Of a stretch of 64,000 bases of DNA, positions 1 to 13,960 are shown in pieces. Position 1 is the stretch's first letter; every line of letters starts with the position of its first letter. A program made the translations under genes and the position numbers. This DNA comes from Patagioenas fasciata. Taxonomy: Eukaryota; Chordata; Aves; Columbiformes; Columbidae. The notes under the pieces were generated by a model. It searched no databases. It had not been told where the DNA came from and worked only from the letters and a program-made list of their open reading frames with translations. The DNA is taken from positions 123,226,001-123,290,000 of the forward strand of contig NC_092520.1 in NCBI RefSeq assembly GCF_037038585.1. Direction: 5' to 3'.

Positions 1-3000
1 TCCTCTTTTGCAGTAGTGACAGTTATCTGGATGGGTGAGTGTGTGCTGTTAGTGCAGCACAAAGTTTTTGATTATTTATACTGCTGGGAGAAAGCAAAGT
101 ATGGGGATTTCTTTTTTTTCCCTCACTTGGTGCAAAATATTTGCAATGTCTGAGTACTTCTACAGAAATTCTAGGGTTTCCTGAAGACTTAAGAGGTAAA
201 AGCAAACTTTAAAAATATGCATACAGAGGATAGTATAGGAAAATGTATGCTTCAATGTCACATAGCAAATATTTTTCAATCGAATGATTACTTTTCTCTT
301 TTTTGCCTGAGATCTTGTTTCTACTTACTGTGTCTGAATGCTGTGAATTTCTGGTTGCACAACAAGGCAGTTAATTTAAATTACTGTTAATAGTACTTCT
401 ACATAGCTCGCTATGGGTTTTAAGAGCTACATGGATGATAATTACTAATGTCACATCATTCTTATGAGATGTGCATAATAAAAAGATGAATCTACAGTGC
501 TTCAGTTATGAGAGTGAACTGGAGTACATTGTCAAAGCAAATTGATAAAGCTGAGGATTCCTGATGTAATAGTGGTGTAGTATTTTGTCTTGGTTCACAT
601 TTCTAAACTAGGAAAAATACTTATTCAGGTACAGATTCTGATGTTAACTGGAATGGAGACCATCAAGTTTCTATAAGGTTAGAAAGATACATAGAGCAGA
701 ATGAGATCAAATTGTCACTATGGAATTCAAATTCAGAACTTGGGGCTTCTGTACCACCACATCTTGCAAACACTGCTTAGGAAAACACAGTAATATCTAA
801 TATCATGCACCTTAACTAATCTTGCCAAGTTTTGGATAAAATAATTACCACAGAAGTATTTGCAAGTTTTGTCATATTGCTAAGTTTGTTGGTACTCTCA
901 AGCTGATTGTAGGGGGGCGGGAGAATCACTGAGTTTTCTATGCTACAAGAGTACCAAACAACACTCTAAAGAAACAAAACAAAACCAACAACAAAAACCC
1001 TTTTTGTCCATGGAAGGCAGAAAATACTAATTTTGGTTTCTTTAGTATTTCAATGGTGTTTGTGAGCATCATAGGATACACAAAAGTGTGAATATTCTGC
1101 ATCCTATTGCCTTTCAATAGTCAAGTGATACTATCCTCAGCCTGAAGATGGAAACAGATAAAGGTGAGAAGCTACTAGTTTGACCTCAAAAAACAAGAGA
1201 AGTTCTGTGTGAGGGTATTCCCATATCCTCGACAGCTTTATTCTTTAGCTTCCTGACTGAGATTTTCAATTCAGAAATATTTTTTTTAAATCTATTTTAG
1301 ACGGGTAAAACTGGTGTCAGTTTTACAGAATTGCTACTCTAGATTAGTTTGAAAGTTGTGATCTACAGCTGAAGTGGTATTCCTAAATTGATTCATATTT
1401 GTCTTTGTTAATGGGATTTTATAAAAGTGAATACTTCAAGCTCTGCTCTGTATTTGCTCCAGGTGGGACTAAAAATCTTGCATGAAAGGAGCTGAATCTG
1501 CTTGTGTTTTGTTGGAGAAAGAATGTATGGTTTTGCTTGATCTGGTTGTACTTAACCTCATTAAGTCTAAAAAAAATAAACTGGCAAAGGCAGGGTCATG
1601 TGTAGTTTTGTTTATTTGTCTTTGGCCCAAAAATGCTTGTAGCAGGACTTTATGTCCATCTGCAACTGTCTCAAAACTGGACTTTCTCTTGTAAAGTATG
1701 CAGAAGTTATGTTTTTTCTTCCTTGATTTTAGTTCTTAAGATTTTACAACATTCTTTCTGGTTGAATAGCAAAGCAGAAAGTCAGCCATTTATAGCATGT
1801 AATTAAGTTCTTTATATGCTGAACATTTGTCATTAGTATAGGAAAAATGTTTGCTTCTCTTGTGTAGAGTTCTGACAGTAAATACTGTGAATACATTTCT
1901 TTCATTGTTACAGGTGGATTTTGAAGAAATCACATTTTAAACAGAGCTTTGCTTTTCTTTGCAAAGAAAACAGCTGAAATACAATAGAACAGGCTGCAAA
2001 TCAGAAGTGATTTATAATGCAAGGAACATAACAAAAATCACAGTTCCATTGCACATCTTCACAGAGCACTGTGTATTACATTTTATGACAGTGCAAATCA
2101 AGTGCCGTGCACTCTGTTGAGCTTGGAATCGGCCTTCCACATGCAACCCTCAGGACAGAAATAGGTGGTACTGAAGGGGATGAAAACTGGTTTGGATGAA
2201 AACTACGAAAAGTAGAAAAATAGATCTCCTAACAACAAAATCACACTTGGTGTTAAAGCCTAGACTCTCATTAAGCAATGATTATTGCCTGCTGTGTATA
2301 AAAATAGCCAACACAAATAGCATAGCTTAGCAGTGTTAATTTAGTAGTTGAATGTGCTTATGAGTGTTCAGTGGAGCAGAGCGAATAATCCAGCAGGAGT
2401 AGTATATTCAATGATTTCAGTCCCTCTTTTCTACTTACGAAAAAACCACAAACCGATCACAACTTACTTGTGTTCATTTCTTCAAATATTTTTTATTAAT
2501 AGCGTTTCCCAGATACAATTTATTGAGTTGATTGATCATGAATATTCTGAATTTAAATGATAGTGCTTACTTTTGGCTAATCAGATAAGTCACATTTTAT
2601 CATTCTTGTTAACTGACTGGGTTGAGTGCACAGCAGCTATCAGGGAGCTCAACCCAGGCATATGTAAAAGAAAGCAAATGTACAAAAGCACACATATGAC
2701 TAAAACATGATATTTCCCAAAACACATTTGCATTATTTATTTTTAATATAGGTAGAACAGAATCTTCACTGCATGCAATAGCTATGAAGTAGAATGGAAC
2801 CTGTAACTTTGGTCTTAATGAAATGTTATGTTTTACTACTGCAGACGTGTATTTTGGTGTGTAATGTGCGTGCTATGTTTTGTTCACAGGGTAAAGTGAA
2901 ATAAGATTTATCCAGTGACTTTCCAATACAGGATGGAAAAGTCACACTGGAAAGGCACAGAAGGCAAAGCATAAATATTGTATCTTTAAACCGAATGGGA

Positions 3001-6000
3001 AGCCATGCACTGGCCAACAGCCTGCACACCCAGTGATGAATCCTAAGTGAGAGAATAGGATGATGCAGTGCCACCAGGCAGGGCTGCAATGTGCTAGGAT
3101 TTGCTTCAGAGAGCAGTAAGTCAGCAGCAAACATTGTGCAATAAACAGGGGTGAACACGATGGTGATGACCCTGTGCAGAAAAAAAGGCCTGCTGGTAGA
3201 TTAGGAGAGCCCTGTGCCAGAGCATGGTGCACCTATGTGGTCCCATTCTCTTAATTTCTTCTACTTTAACTTTGGCTATGTTGTCCCATCTCCAGGTACA
3301 TGCTTTGTAAAGGCTTTTAAAAGCTAACTAACTCATTTGGACTTGGCGAACCGTTCAGCTTGTGCTCCATAATATATTCTTCATATTATGGATTTCCATT
3401 TTGCATGGACCTACAGGGATCCAGTCCCAAACGGGTTTTTGGAGGCAACGGTAATCAACTGATTTTATAACCACCAAAATATAACATAGTTTGAGGCTTT
3501 ACAGATCACTCTTATGTACTTATTTACGTATGGAGTGCATCACAGAAGATCAAGGCTCAGTGTGTGAGCCAATGGGGAAACATGTGAGGTGTTTTTCTGT
3601 GGAAAATCCACTATACCTCAATTACGTTTAGCTTGCACATAATTACTACTAAATTATATCACTTGTAGCTGCTACTTCTATGCCTAACAGATGCTCAGGA
3701 ATATTTTCCATAATGACAATAAAACAAAGTCATGGATCCATCAATGTATTCTTCTTTGTTTAAAAGGGGAAATCTCCAAGCTCTTGGTCCCAATTTTACC
3801 TAGATTACTTGAAAACTCAAAACAGCCATCACTGTGTTGAGTATTTCTCTTTCATGCTTTGACTTCTGCTGGAAAAATAGTTCAAACGGATGACAAAGGC
3901 ACTGTTCTGTGTATGCTATCCTATGGTCATGTTTTAATCTGAGACCACTGGAAGAAATTAAAGATAAGAGGTGAAAATAATCTTGAAACATAGCTAGTAT
4001 TGATTCTCTTATTTAATGTTTTGCCAACTCTTTCTGCCTCTGGAAGTTGCTGAAAATGTATCCCTATAAAATGCAGGAGGCAAATTAACAGTAGTTGGGA
4101 AATAATATATTAAAAATGGTGCTTGAAAGAAGAAGCTATTAAAGTTGTTTTATTTACAAAAACAAATCTGGAGCATCACTATAGACCTCTGGACATAAGG
4201 ATTTTTTTAAATTCAGCTTTCCAGTCTCTTCCCGAGATCTTTAGGTAGTTATTCAGCTATAGGAATTCAAGATTTCATTCAAAATGCTGGGAAGGAGGAA
4301 CAGAAGCTGGGAAGCTCCTAATATTAATACATTGGAAACTGATGGTGCTGATTTTATAGGTACTAAAGGTGGAAGGTATTGTCTGCTTTCATGTAGGGCA
4401 TAACTCTGCTCCGTTTAAACTTGCTAGGCTGTTCTGCAGTGACTAGAATGAGACTTCCACATGTTATCATTTAAGTATTTATTTATAAAACTGAGAATAC
4501 TCATTCTGAAATCAACACCTTTTTTCTGAGAGCATTTCTTTGCTGATAGTGTTCACTTATGCTTTCCTCCATTTGCCTCCCCTCCCTCCTTTAAAACTAA
4601 ATAAACAAATAGAATCTTGCAAAAGGCTTTTTCCCAGCCAGATGCATTTGCTGATCCAATTTGCTGCAGAAGTAACTGTGTTTGCCCAGCAGGAAGAACA
4701 AGCATGAGAGAATGCTCCAGCTGGTTTAAAGTTACTTGTGCAGTCCTTCTCTCAAATGTATGAAAATGCAACTCCAGCACCTTTTGACACAAGGTAGCAT
4801 ATGAAAGACTGCCATCAAATGAATGTCTCCTTTTGTTCTGAGAAGTAGGACAAAAATTGAATTTTTATTCTGAGAAGTGCTGAGCAGTTTCAGCATTTAG
4901 TGATTCACTGACAAATACCTGTATTCCATTATGCCTAATCCAAGGTGGTTTTTATTTCTAGATTTAAGTTTGAATTTGACATTCATTTCATTGCAGACTG
5001 AAAACAAACATTGAAGTTTGCCACAAAATAGAACTTTGGTTCCAGTTACGGCAAGTGAGTCTTTGAAACATACCTAAATAGGACCCACATTGACAGGAGA
5101 TGTAGGACTTCAACTTTCTCTTGATCATTGGACAATTGATAAAATTTTCAAAATGTGGATAGCAAGTCATAGATACAGATGACTTTGCTGTAGTAGAAAT
5201 GAAAGGAAGGAATCTTGAAACTGATCTGTATCAAACAAAGGTACTGTTTCGTTTAAATAATAATACCCTGAATTAAATATTAATTAAATAGCCAGAATTA
5301 CTGTATGGTTTTAAAAATATCCGTAAGTGTAGTGAGCTCAGTGTCTCAGTGAGCTCAGAGTGATATGCATGCATCATCTTTTCTCAGATGTCCTCCAGTC
5401 ATGAATTCCCAGCTGATCTCCTTCAGCCAAAGCTGCTGTAAGCTTTGGGAGTGAACTGAAAAATCCTCTCTCCATACCTATGTACTTTAACTGGAAAGGA
5501 TTAAAAACTGTTGATTCAAAGGTTGCTACAAAGCTTGCTCTCTCATTTATCCCTAGGATGAAAATGCTTTCTAAAGATGGGTGACAGATGATATTCTTTG
5601 TTTCCTGGTTTTGGAGAGACCTTTAGTTTATTTACGCAGCTTTCCTTTATACATAAACACATCTAGGCTAGGTAGGTGCCATTTTAAGTAAGTGTGTTAT
5701 AGAAGTAGACATTTCATACAACTCATCCAGCCTGGATTTACAGACCGTTGTAATCTCCCATTCCCTTCCTCACACTAGTATCCCTGCATTGTGCATGCTA
5801 CATTTTCTCCCTTTTTTGTTCCACTCACTCTTCTCCCTCCCTTCTCCACTATCCTCTCATAATATCTCCTCTACTTCACAGGTACCAAATAACTTTACTC
5901 AGAAAAGTCCCAGCTTGTATTTATCTCTGCTTTGTCTCAGTTCTTATACCTCACATTCGCCTTTGAATATCCTGCATATATTAAAGACCAGAAGAAAACT

Positions 6001-9000
6001 GCCTAGTTTTCCTAACTGTATCTGTTGGCCTTATAAATATTTTTCTTCTGTCTTCAAATCTATTTAAGTACTGAACTCATCCACATTAATTTGTATCTTA
6101 TGCATATAATCTTCTTCCTCAGGAAGATAACATCAAGTTTAGAGACAAATCTTTAAAACTTAATTACAAGCATCATGAGGAAAATGGAATGATCTAGTCT
6201 TTCAGCTTGCTGGGCCGTAAGTAAGATGTGATATATAACAAACATTAAAACTGGAGATGACACACAGTTCATTCAAGAAAATTTAAACATTGTAGGATGA
6301 TGTAGACACAGATGACTGTTTTCTAGAATCACTGTGATGATTTATGAACTTAGTGATTTCTAAAATGCTAGATGAGAAGCTTTCATTAAAAGCTGTCTTT
6401 ACTCCTCTAAATGAGTGGCTAGCTGACAAATAGAATAAGCCAGAGAAGCCTGCTGTCATCACAGGTATGAGATTACCTGAACTTTTGTTGTAGTGGACGT
6501 TTAGAAAAACAAAACAAAAAAATGCTCAATATTATCTCAGAGTGCTTTATGCTACACTAGTTACAGCACTCCTGCTTATTTTTTCTGAACTGAGAGCTCT
6601 TGGGTGAAGTTCTAAAACAATGCTTCATTATATTTTCTAATTATCTATGTAGATAGCTGTTGTTAACTTGGCTAAAAATTCATTTTGGTATATATGGAGG
6701 AATAACATTACTAACAGAAAAATGAACTTTCTTTTTTAATGTATTAAATTTCTAGATTAGTTCAAATGAGACTTTTCTTAGAATTAGGAAGAAAAAAATC
6801 TGAAACAGTACAGCTTTGACTAGTTTTACTTGATCCAAAATTGTTGCTTCATCTTGTTTAATCCTGTAACCTTGTATAATATGACTTTGAAAGACCTTTC
6901 ATTTTTTACAGAAACTAATTGTATGTGTGGTGTTCAAATCACAGAGTTAAAACAAAATTAGTATTACACGGGGGGGGGATAATACAAGGAAAAACATATT
7001 GTCTTAATGGGCTATAAACGGAAGTGAAGCACTATTTTCAAACCGATGAGACAACTGTAGAGTCATCTTTACTATCTGTGATTCAAGCATGCCCCTGAAA
7101 TGTATAATTTATAGCTTGAAGAAAAAGGCTGTAGAGACTGAGAAACTACATTTTGATGCTGTGAGATGTCTTCCCTGGGTCAGCAACATCAGGCAATGTT
7201 CTTAGGCTGCTCAGGAACTGTAAAAACTTCCTAGGAAAATTAAATACGGGCACACGTACATCATGTCATGGCATTAGCTAATAATCTACTTGTAGTCAAT
7301 TATCCAGCACAGAAAGATGCTGTAAGATTCTGGACCATGTGCATGTTTCAGCAACATGACAATAAGGCTTAGAGAGTCCATGGTTGTATGGATTACAGCT
7401 GAGATAAATTAAGTATTTCACCAAATTTTAGTGCCAAGGATTGACGTGTTAAGTTTTTAATATGTTATTTGAAGAAAAGTCATGTTCCATTATATTAATA
7501 TGAGTCTTTGAGTTGTGCTTTTTTTTCTTAAGAGCACATGCTGTAAATTAATGCAGTTTTCATCTTCCTTGTTATACATTGTGCTTCACTTTCACAGTGT
7601 ACACAGTGATCTGATCTCAGCTTGTTTGCTCTGAAGATAATGTAAGTTTTGCCAATGACTTTGACAAAGAAAAGCACTTTGCCCAGTAATTGCTTGTAAT
7701 ATGCAGATATAACTATCTATAATAATACGTGCTGTATTTCAAAAATAGAAGGAACAAGAAATATAAAGCCATAATACTGAAGAACTCTGGGTCTTCAATT
7801 CTCATTTGCACTACAACCCCCTTTTATACCAGTTAGCTCTGGGAATGTAAAGCACTCTTGAAATAGTGCAATTATAAGCTAGGCTCACTTCAAAGTTGCT
7901 TTACTGTGACACAACATAAATAAGTCTTTGCGTACCAGGGGACTAGCACCTAGGAAGACCAGCCACCCCATCACTTCCTTAGTGCACCTATCTATAGGTG
8001 TACTAGAATGTAGTCTTTAGGCTCTGTACACTTCAGGTAGTTGCACTTCCAGTTGTGATACTCTCTTAGGTAATATGATAGAATAGGAAAGTACAAGAAA
8101 AAAATCTGTTTTAAATGTATTTTTTAACATTTGAAAATAATTTAGATATTGTCTTCAAACCCTCTTCTGTAAATAGCAACATGATATTGAAGACTTTAAA
8201 GCACAGAAGCCCTTGTGGTAGTGGGTCTATTCTGTGTTCTTGTATCAGGTTAAAATAGTCTTTGCTTACCTATCCACCATCCTCATCCAGAAGGGTCTGC
8301 TGCCATTTCAGTACTTACTGCACTTTGGTTTGGCAATAATTAAAAGAAGTTGATTTAAAAGAAAAATGTCTGAGCTGTAGAGCATTGCTGCTTCTTCACT
8401 GTGGTGAAAGGAGACTTCCAGGGATACACAGAGATGTCACCTCTATCGGATGTTCCTTGCAATTGAATTGCTGACTGTGGTAGTGAGCACTATCACCATA
8501 TCCCACTGGATTTTAGCTGTTGTGAATATCACCCTAGACTGGGCTCATGGTCAGCTGGAAAAATCTCTAGCCGAGATGTTGAAAAACACGTGTCAGGTGT
8601 ACATAAAATGAAATCATTGTTTGGTAAACCCCATAAATGAGTATGAAGATCTTAACTAGTTTAATTATGGGAATAAGAACCTAAAGTGACCTGTCCTATG
8701 TGTTTTCCATCCTCTGTTTTGGAAATATTATTCAGTAGACTGAAACAGGATGAAGCTTGTACTGCTTCTAAAAATACATTAGATGTGCAGTGTGAAGATA
8801 GCTTTCTAGAAATGTTGAAATACCAGATATGATAACCTGCCCTCTGGAATAGTCAAGGACATTTAGAAAGACTACTGCATAAAAATTATACTTGTTGCTA
8901 CTCCTGTGATATGCATTTAGAGGGGATTTTTTTTTTCCCATTTAAAGCTATATTTCTGAGTTTACTTGTTAAGTGGAAAAAGTCTCAGCTTCTATTTAAA

Positions 9001-12000
9001 AAAACAAATTTCTGCCTTTAGAGAAAGACTTGCAAGTGTAAAATCAAAGACAAGAAAAACAAAATTCTTATCTTGGACTTTTCTGTAGTGTGTTTCAGTT
9101 TAAACCGCTCGCAATATTTGTGCATGCCTAAAGCTGACAATACTGATTAGGCACAGTCCTGAGATGGTAGAAAACAAAGATGACTGTTTGTATTGCTTCC
9201 TTCCACTTATCTTACTGGATTGCAGAGAGAGTGGTAAATGATAACAAAATTATTTCCTGAAAAGTAGCTCCAACAGATGTATCACCTCTGCAGAGTTTCT
9301 GATGCAAAGCTGCTAATGTCATTGCTGAAAAGGAGAGCATCCCACGGTCACCTCACTGGTAGCACGTCAGTAAACTTGCTCCTATTTTGATTCAGCTCTA
9401 CTGAGCTTCTTCCCTTCCATGTCATCCAAAGTGGAGAATTCTGGCAAGATACCTAACCCAGGGAAAATAAATACCATTTTCCTTTGTAACTTGAGCAAAG
9501 GAGGGAATGTGGTCACCAATGAATTATTTGGATATCCTTTCTTACTCAGGTAACATCTATTTGTTGTCTGAGAGTGAGAAAGCATACAAAGCAAATGAGA
9601 GCTGATTGCACAAAATTAAGATATTCATATCCACATACATCCATTTTTTAATAAATAAAGCAAAATAACAGCCTCTTCCTACTTCTCTGTGGTGAAATTC
9701 TGAAGTTGCAAATGTATTTGAGGAAGAGATTTGAGTAAGCTTTGCTTATCAAGAAAGGCCTGATCCTGCAAACTACTCATGAATGAGTACTCACTTGATC
9801 CTTTCCAGTTCTTTGAAGCTCCTTTAGACTGAGTAAAAAAGGCTGGATTCGTCTTAAAAATTGTGGTATCTCTTCCATATACATTCACATTTCTTTAACT
9901 TTTCCAGTTGAGGGGAGTTGTTCAGAGATACTGATTAAATCTTTAAAATATATACTATTAGTATACAGTTTCTAAGAGGAAAAATGTTTGAAGTACAAAC
10001 CATACCAATTCACACTTCTGGACTCTAGTTTCTAATTTATTTCTTGTCAACAGCACAAAATGTATTTGGCATCTTTGTTTAATGTTCACACATCTGAAAC
10101 TGCTGCTGTGGCTCTTTCCAACAGGCGCTGCAGTTATGCTCCACTGAAATTAAAGGAATTTCATTTGCTTATATCTTTGGCAACTGGACAAGAGAGTTGA
10201 TAGGAGAAAGTCTTTGCCAATTGTATAATAGGTTAGTAGTGATAGAGGATAATGTATGTGAGCTGCATCTGCAAATCAGCAAATGATTGGACTAAGTATG
10301 TTTGTCTGCAGCTAAAAAAAAAAGTTTGATTTTTTTTTTTTTAATTCACAGAATTCTACAGAATCTTTTGGATGAAGGATGATGATTTAATTTACATGTT
10401 GTAGTTGTCAATTTATAGTTGAAAGAATGCTTGTGCTTGTTAGCAATGACTAATAACTATACAAAAGAAATATGGCAACTTTAAGTGATATATTGTTTTT
10501 TTCAGTATTTTAGTTGTTATTCTTCTAAAAGCAAGGATTGATTTATAATTTACAGATGCAAAAGCATCACTGTTAGTAACCAAATCATTAACGTCAAATG
10601 TCACATTTTGAAAAGCTAGAAATAATGCAGTCATGGTTTCAAACTGAAGGTTTTCTTAGCTTTCATAATGCTGTAAACTATCATTAACTTCAGCAGGATC
10701 TGAATGTATTTTTTTTGTACTTTCCATTTCAGAGTAACTGAGGGGAATTGTGATCAGTGTTCACATTGAGAGTAAAGATAGTTAAACATGAAGATGTAGC
10801 TGAAGTACCGTATTTTCAAACAAAGGTGGGTTTTTTCCATGGAAAACAGTGGAAATATGCAATATTTAATTACATGTAGGAAACTTTTTTTTCCTACCTT
10901 TTTATCAAATAAGGACTACTGTGAAATCATTCAGGACCTTGAAAAATTAGATTGGTATTTTATAAACAGAATCTTTGAAGAAACTTTTGGGAAAAAAACA
11001 GCTCTATTCCTTTAAAAACAAATGAACTACAAATAATGGACTTGATGTAAATTGAAAAATTACTTCAGCTGATCTGAGCAGCAGTGTTGGTGTGGGCAAA
11101 TAGCTCAGCTGTATAAAAATCAAAATGTGCATTATTTTCAATTAAAAATTACATTCAGAGAATATAGATACCTTCCTGACTGAAGCACACAAGATGAAAT
11201 TTTAAACATATTTACAGAAAAATGCAAATATTTTGCACACAAATTATTATGTGGCTGTAACTTTATTGTTTATAGCTGAAGTTTAAGGTACATGATACAC
11301 TCAAAGTGAAAAAAGTTGTGAGTGAATGGGAAATTTTTCTTCATTCTGCAGAAGTATTAGATAGATACTGACAGTCAACAAAGCAAACTCGTGAGTTTCC
11401 AATCCATGTCTACAGCCATTAGTTCAAGTCAGGTTCCACCAACCTGTTTTACCATGAGCAAGGGCCACACAAACGTCAATTTCAATAGCGGAGTCTACAG
11501 AGTTCGATTATATAGCATCACCCCAAGGGTAATAAGCTGAAACACAAAAAGGATGCCCATTTCTATGTTGATTATCAGAGAAAATTTTAGGATGATTAAA
11601 ACAATTGTACTTGGTGAAGTTACTTACAGCTGGAATTGACATAACAGAGAACTCAAGCCCTATTAATTTGTTTAGTTAATAATGAATTAGTTGAAACCTA
11701 AGGACAGTGTTTTCTGGGACAACCACAAATGGCAACACACAGACTAAGAGGTTTTCTGTTTTTAGTTTAAGCGTTGGTCTTAGCTGGAAACCATAAAAAG
11801 AACAACTCTACACTTTTAACACTGTATTTTGATTTTTGTGATGATTTGGAGGTAATCTAACAACTAGATTGGTTTCACACTTTTCTACAGGTAATCTGTG
11901 GTAGAAAAGGAAACTGAGGAGATAGAAGCATTATCTAAATGATATGAGGAAAAGCAGTGGGACATCCAAATGAACCACAATTGGCCATGTCAGTAATCAG

Positions 12001-13754
12001 AGCAGTAGTATTTATAATTGGCATAATGTTAACCTCATTTCAGAGTGTAACTCAGCACATATTTTGTTTCCTTTCTAAAAAGAACAGAAAAGTCTTACCA
12101 GTATTAATTTAGTTATAGTACATTATGAACTTTTAGACAGGGAAACACATCCAAAACTTTGTAAGAGTCCTCAAAAATGAAGTATTCGTGACAGTTCCAA
12201 AATTCTTCTTTTATAATCCCACTGTGTAAAAGTAAGAGATTGCTGGAAATAATATTTTCCCTTAAAAAGGAAAAACTGTAGTCACTTTCCCTTGCAGATG
12301 GGAGATATCAGGGAAGCAACCTTAACCATGGAAAGAGAATGGTTTTGCTGCAAGGGGTAACATAAATCAGCTGCATCTTCAAAATTATTTCCACTACAAT
12401 TTTTTTGCCATTAGTTTCAGAATCTAGGAAAAGTAACCCATAAATAAATGAAAATGTGGTTGTTTTCTACCTTAGGGATATAGAATGGATTAAATTAATT
12501 TAATTAGATTAATCTGCTTCTTAAGTGGAAAACATTTCCTTGGTGGAGTAAACAGACAGGGAAGTTAAACTTGTGAAACTTTGTTGAAGTCCAAGCTAAG
12601 CTACCTCTAAGAAGTTTCCCTTTGATTCCTTTAGGAAGATGAAGAAAACCAGCATAGAATATTAGCCATTCTCCATGATGACAGAGATGAAGGGATTTTT
12701 TTTAGTTGTACAGAGCTGTTACCCCTTCACATCTTTTTGTCTTCAGACTCAGTATATATTCAGTTTTATAATTTACTTTTTTCCAGTATCACAGTCATGT
12801 TAACTATTGACTGTCCATCTCCGTAGTAGAGATGATGATGAATGTCAATATATACCATGACCTGATTTTTTTTCAGACAGGAAAAAATCTTGTAGGAATG
12901 CCTGTTATGCCTATATCATGAAATTAGTACTTCTTTGTGAAAGCAGAAGGGGAAAATTATGAATATGACAACAAAGACATGACTTTCAGTATGTATGGAA
13001 TCTTCCTCTTTTATGTCTTATTTCTGAAGTTGAGACATCAACCAGATTGAGAGCCCCACATTGGCTGTAATTTTTGCATGTAATTGCAATTTAAACTTTA
13101 ATGTTCTTCTAGTACTAATGAGAAACAAATGACAAAACAAGTTTTGTGCTCTCATACACACACAAAAAAAGATCTTATATCTGAAAGCAGAATTAGGGTG
13201 AGTTTTCATTCTGTTACCTGCTTTAGATGTTTGCTTTGTCTATGTATTTGATTTTGTCTGCCTGAAATCAGCTCTAAAAGACGCTGACTGTGTTCTGTCT
13301 TCACTGTTAAGTCTGGCACAGGGTATGGAATCAGTGCTGGGAAAGATTATTTCTTGTGCAGAAATGATGAAGCAATAAGAACATTTTATTTATTTATTTT
13401 TTCCCTGGATTTGAATATACTCAGTGGTTTTGAAAGATCGTATAGTGAAGTTTCCTTGAAAAGTCCCATGAGGAATTAGGTGCTTATTCTTGGATTTATT
13501 TGAAAATGACAGCTCAAGTTCATAAATTTGATCTATGGATAAGAAACCATATCAAATGCGGAGTAATTTCACTCAGGACAGCAGGAACTGTCCACACCTA
13601 ACTTACTGCAGGCAAGAGGAGATAAAAAAGAAGAAAGACATATAGTGATTCAAACTTATCATTTAGGAGTATTGATGGTACTGCCTGCTTAAGAAGGAGT
13701 TTTGAAACATTTCTGTGAGAATCCCTTGACTAATCTATCATGAAACATTACACT
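1..13754. other. Intergenic AT-rich DNA, no gene seen
   Basis: No open frame exceeds about 110 codons, and none of the short frames shows a recognisable domain, a splice-flanked exon pattern or a codon-like composition. The DNA is AT-rich with scattered A- and T-runs and a run of nine G at about 6971-6979. I recognise no transposon. One short near-perfect palindrome (7980-8005) is listed separately. This fits the long non-coding flank expected upstream of EPHA3, which lies in a gene-poor region in other vertebrates. Distal regulatory elements could be present, but alignment to other birds would be needed to see them. Confidence 0.7.
7980..8005. repeat. Short palindrome (12-bp arms, 2-bp loop)
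   Basis: Left arm TAGTGCACCTAT (7980-7991) and right arm ATAGGTGTACTA (7994-8005) are reverse complements at 11 of 12 positions and are separated by CT. No transposon ends or target duplications are evident around it. It may be a chance palindrome or a dimeric protein-binding site. Confidence 0.6.
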
Positions 13755-13960
13755 TGAGAGTCCCACTCCTGTTGTTTAGTCCATTATTTAATTTCTCTTT
13801 CCTCTTTTTTTGCCTTCTCCTTTTCTCTGAACAAGTTTCTCTTGGACTTCAGTTTTTTAGTGAGGGTTCATTTCTGTTCAGAACAATTCTACTGCATTAC
13901 AAAATTTATTTAAATTTATTTAATATAATTTAAATCATGCCTGTCCCTAGCAGCTGTTAC
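13755..13960. repeat. Unclassified dispersed repeat, copy A
   Basis: This segment shares a colinear set of blocks with 22222-22415. They include CCTGTTGTTT, a pyrimidine-rich stretch, TTTCTCTTGGACTT, a GAGGG-containing stretch, CAGAACAATTCTACTG (identical over 16 bp), CAAAATTT and AAATCATG, followed by a CTAGCAGCTG-like block matching CTTAGCTGCTG. The blocks are in the same order and orientation, with small indels between them. This copy has extra AAATTTATTT units near 13903-13935. The family is not recognised; an old LTR or another decayed element is possible. Boundaries are approximate. Confidence 0.6.
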
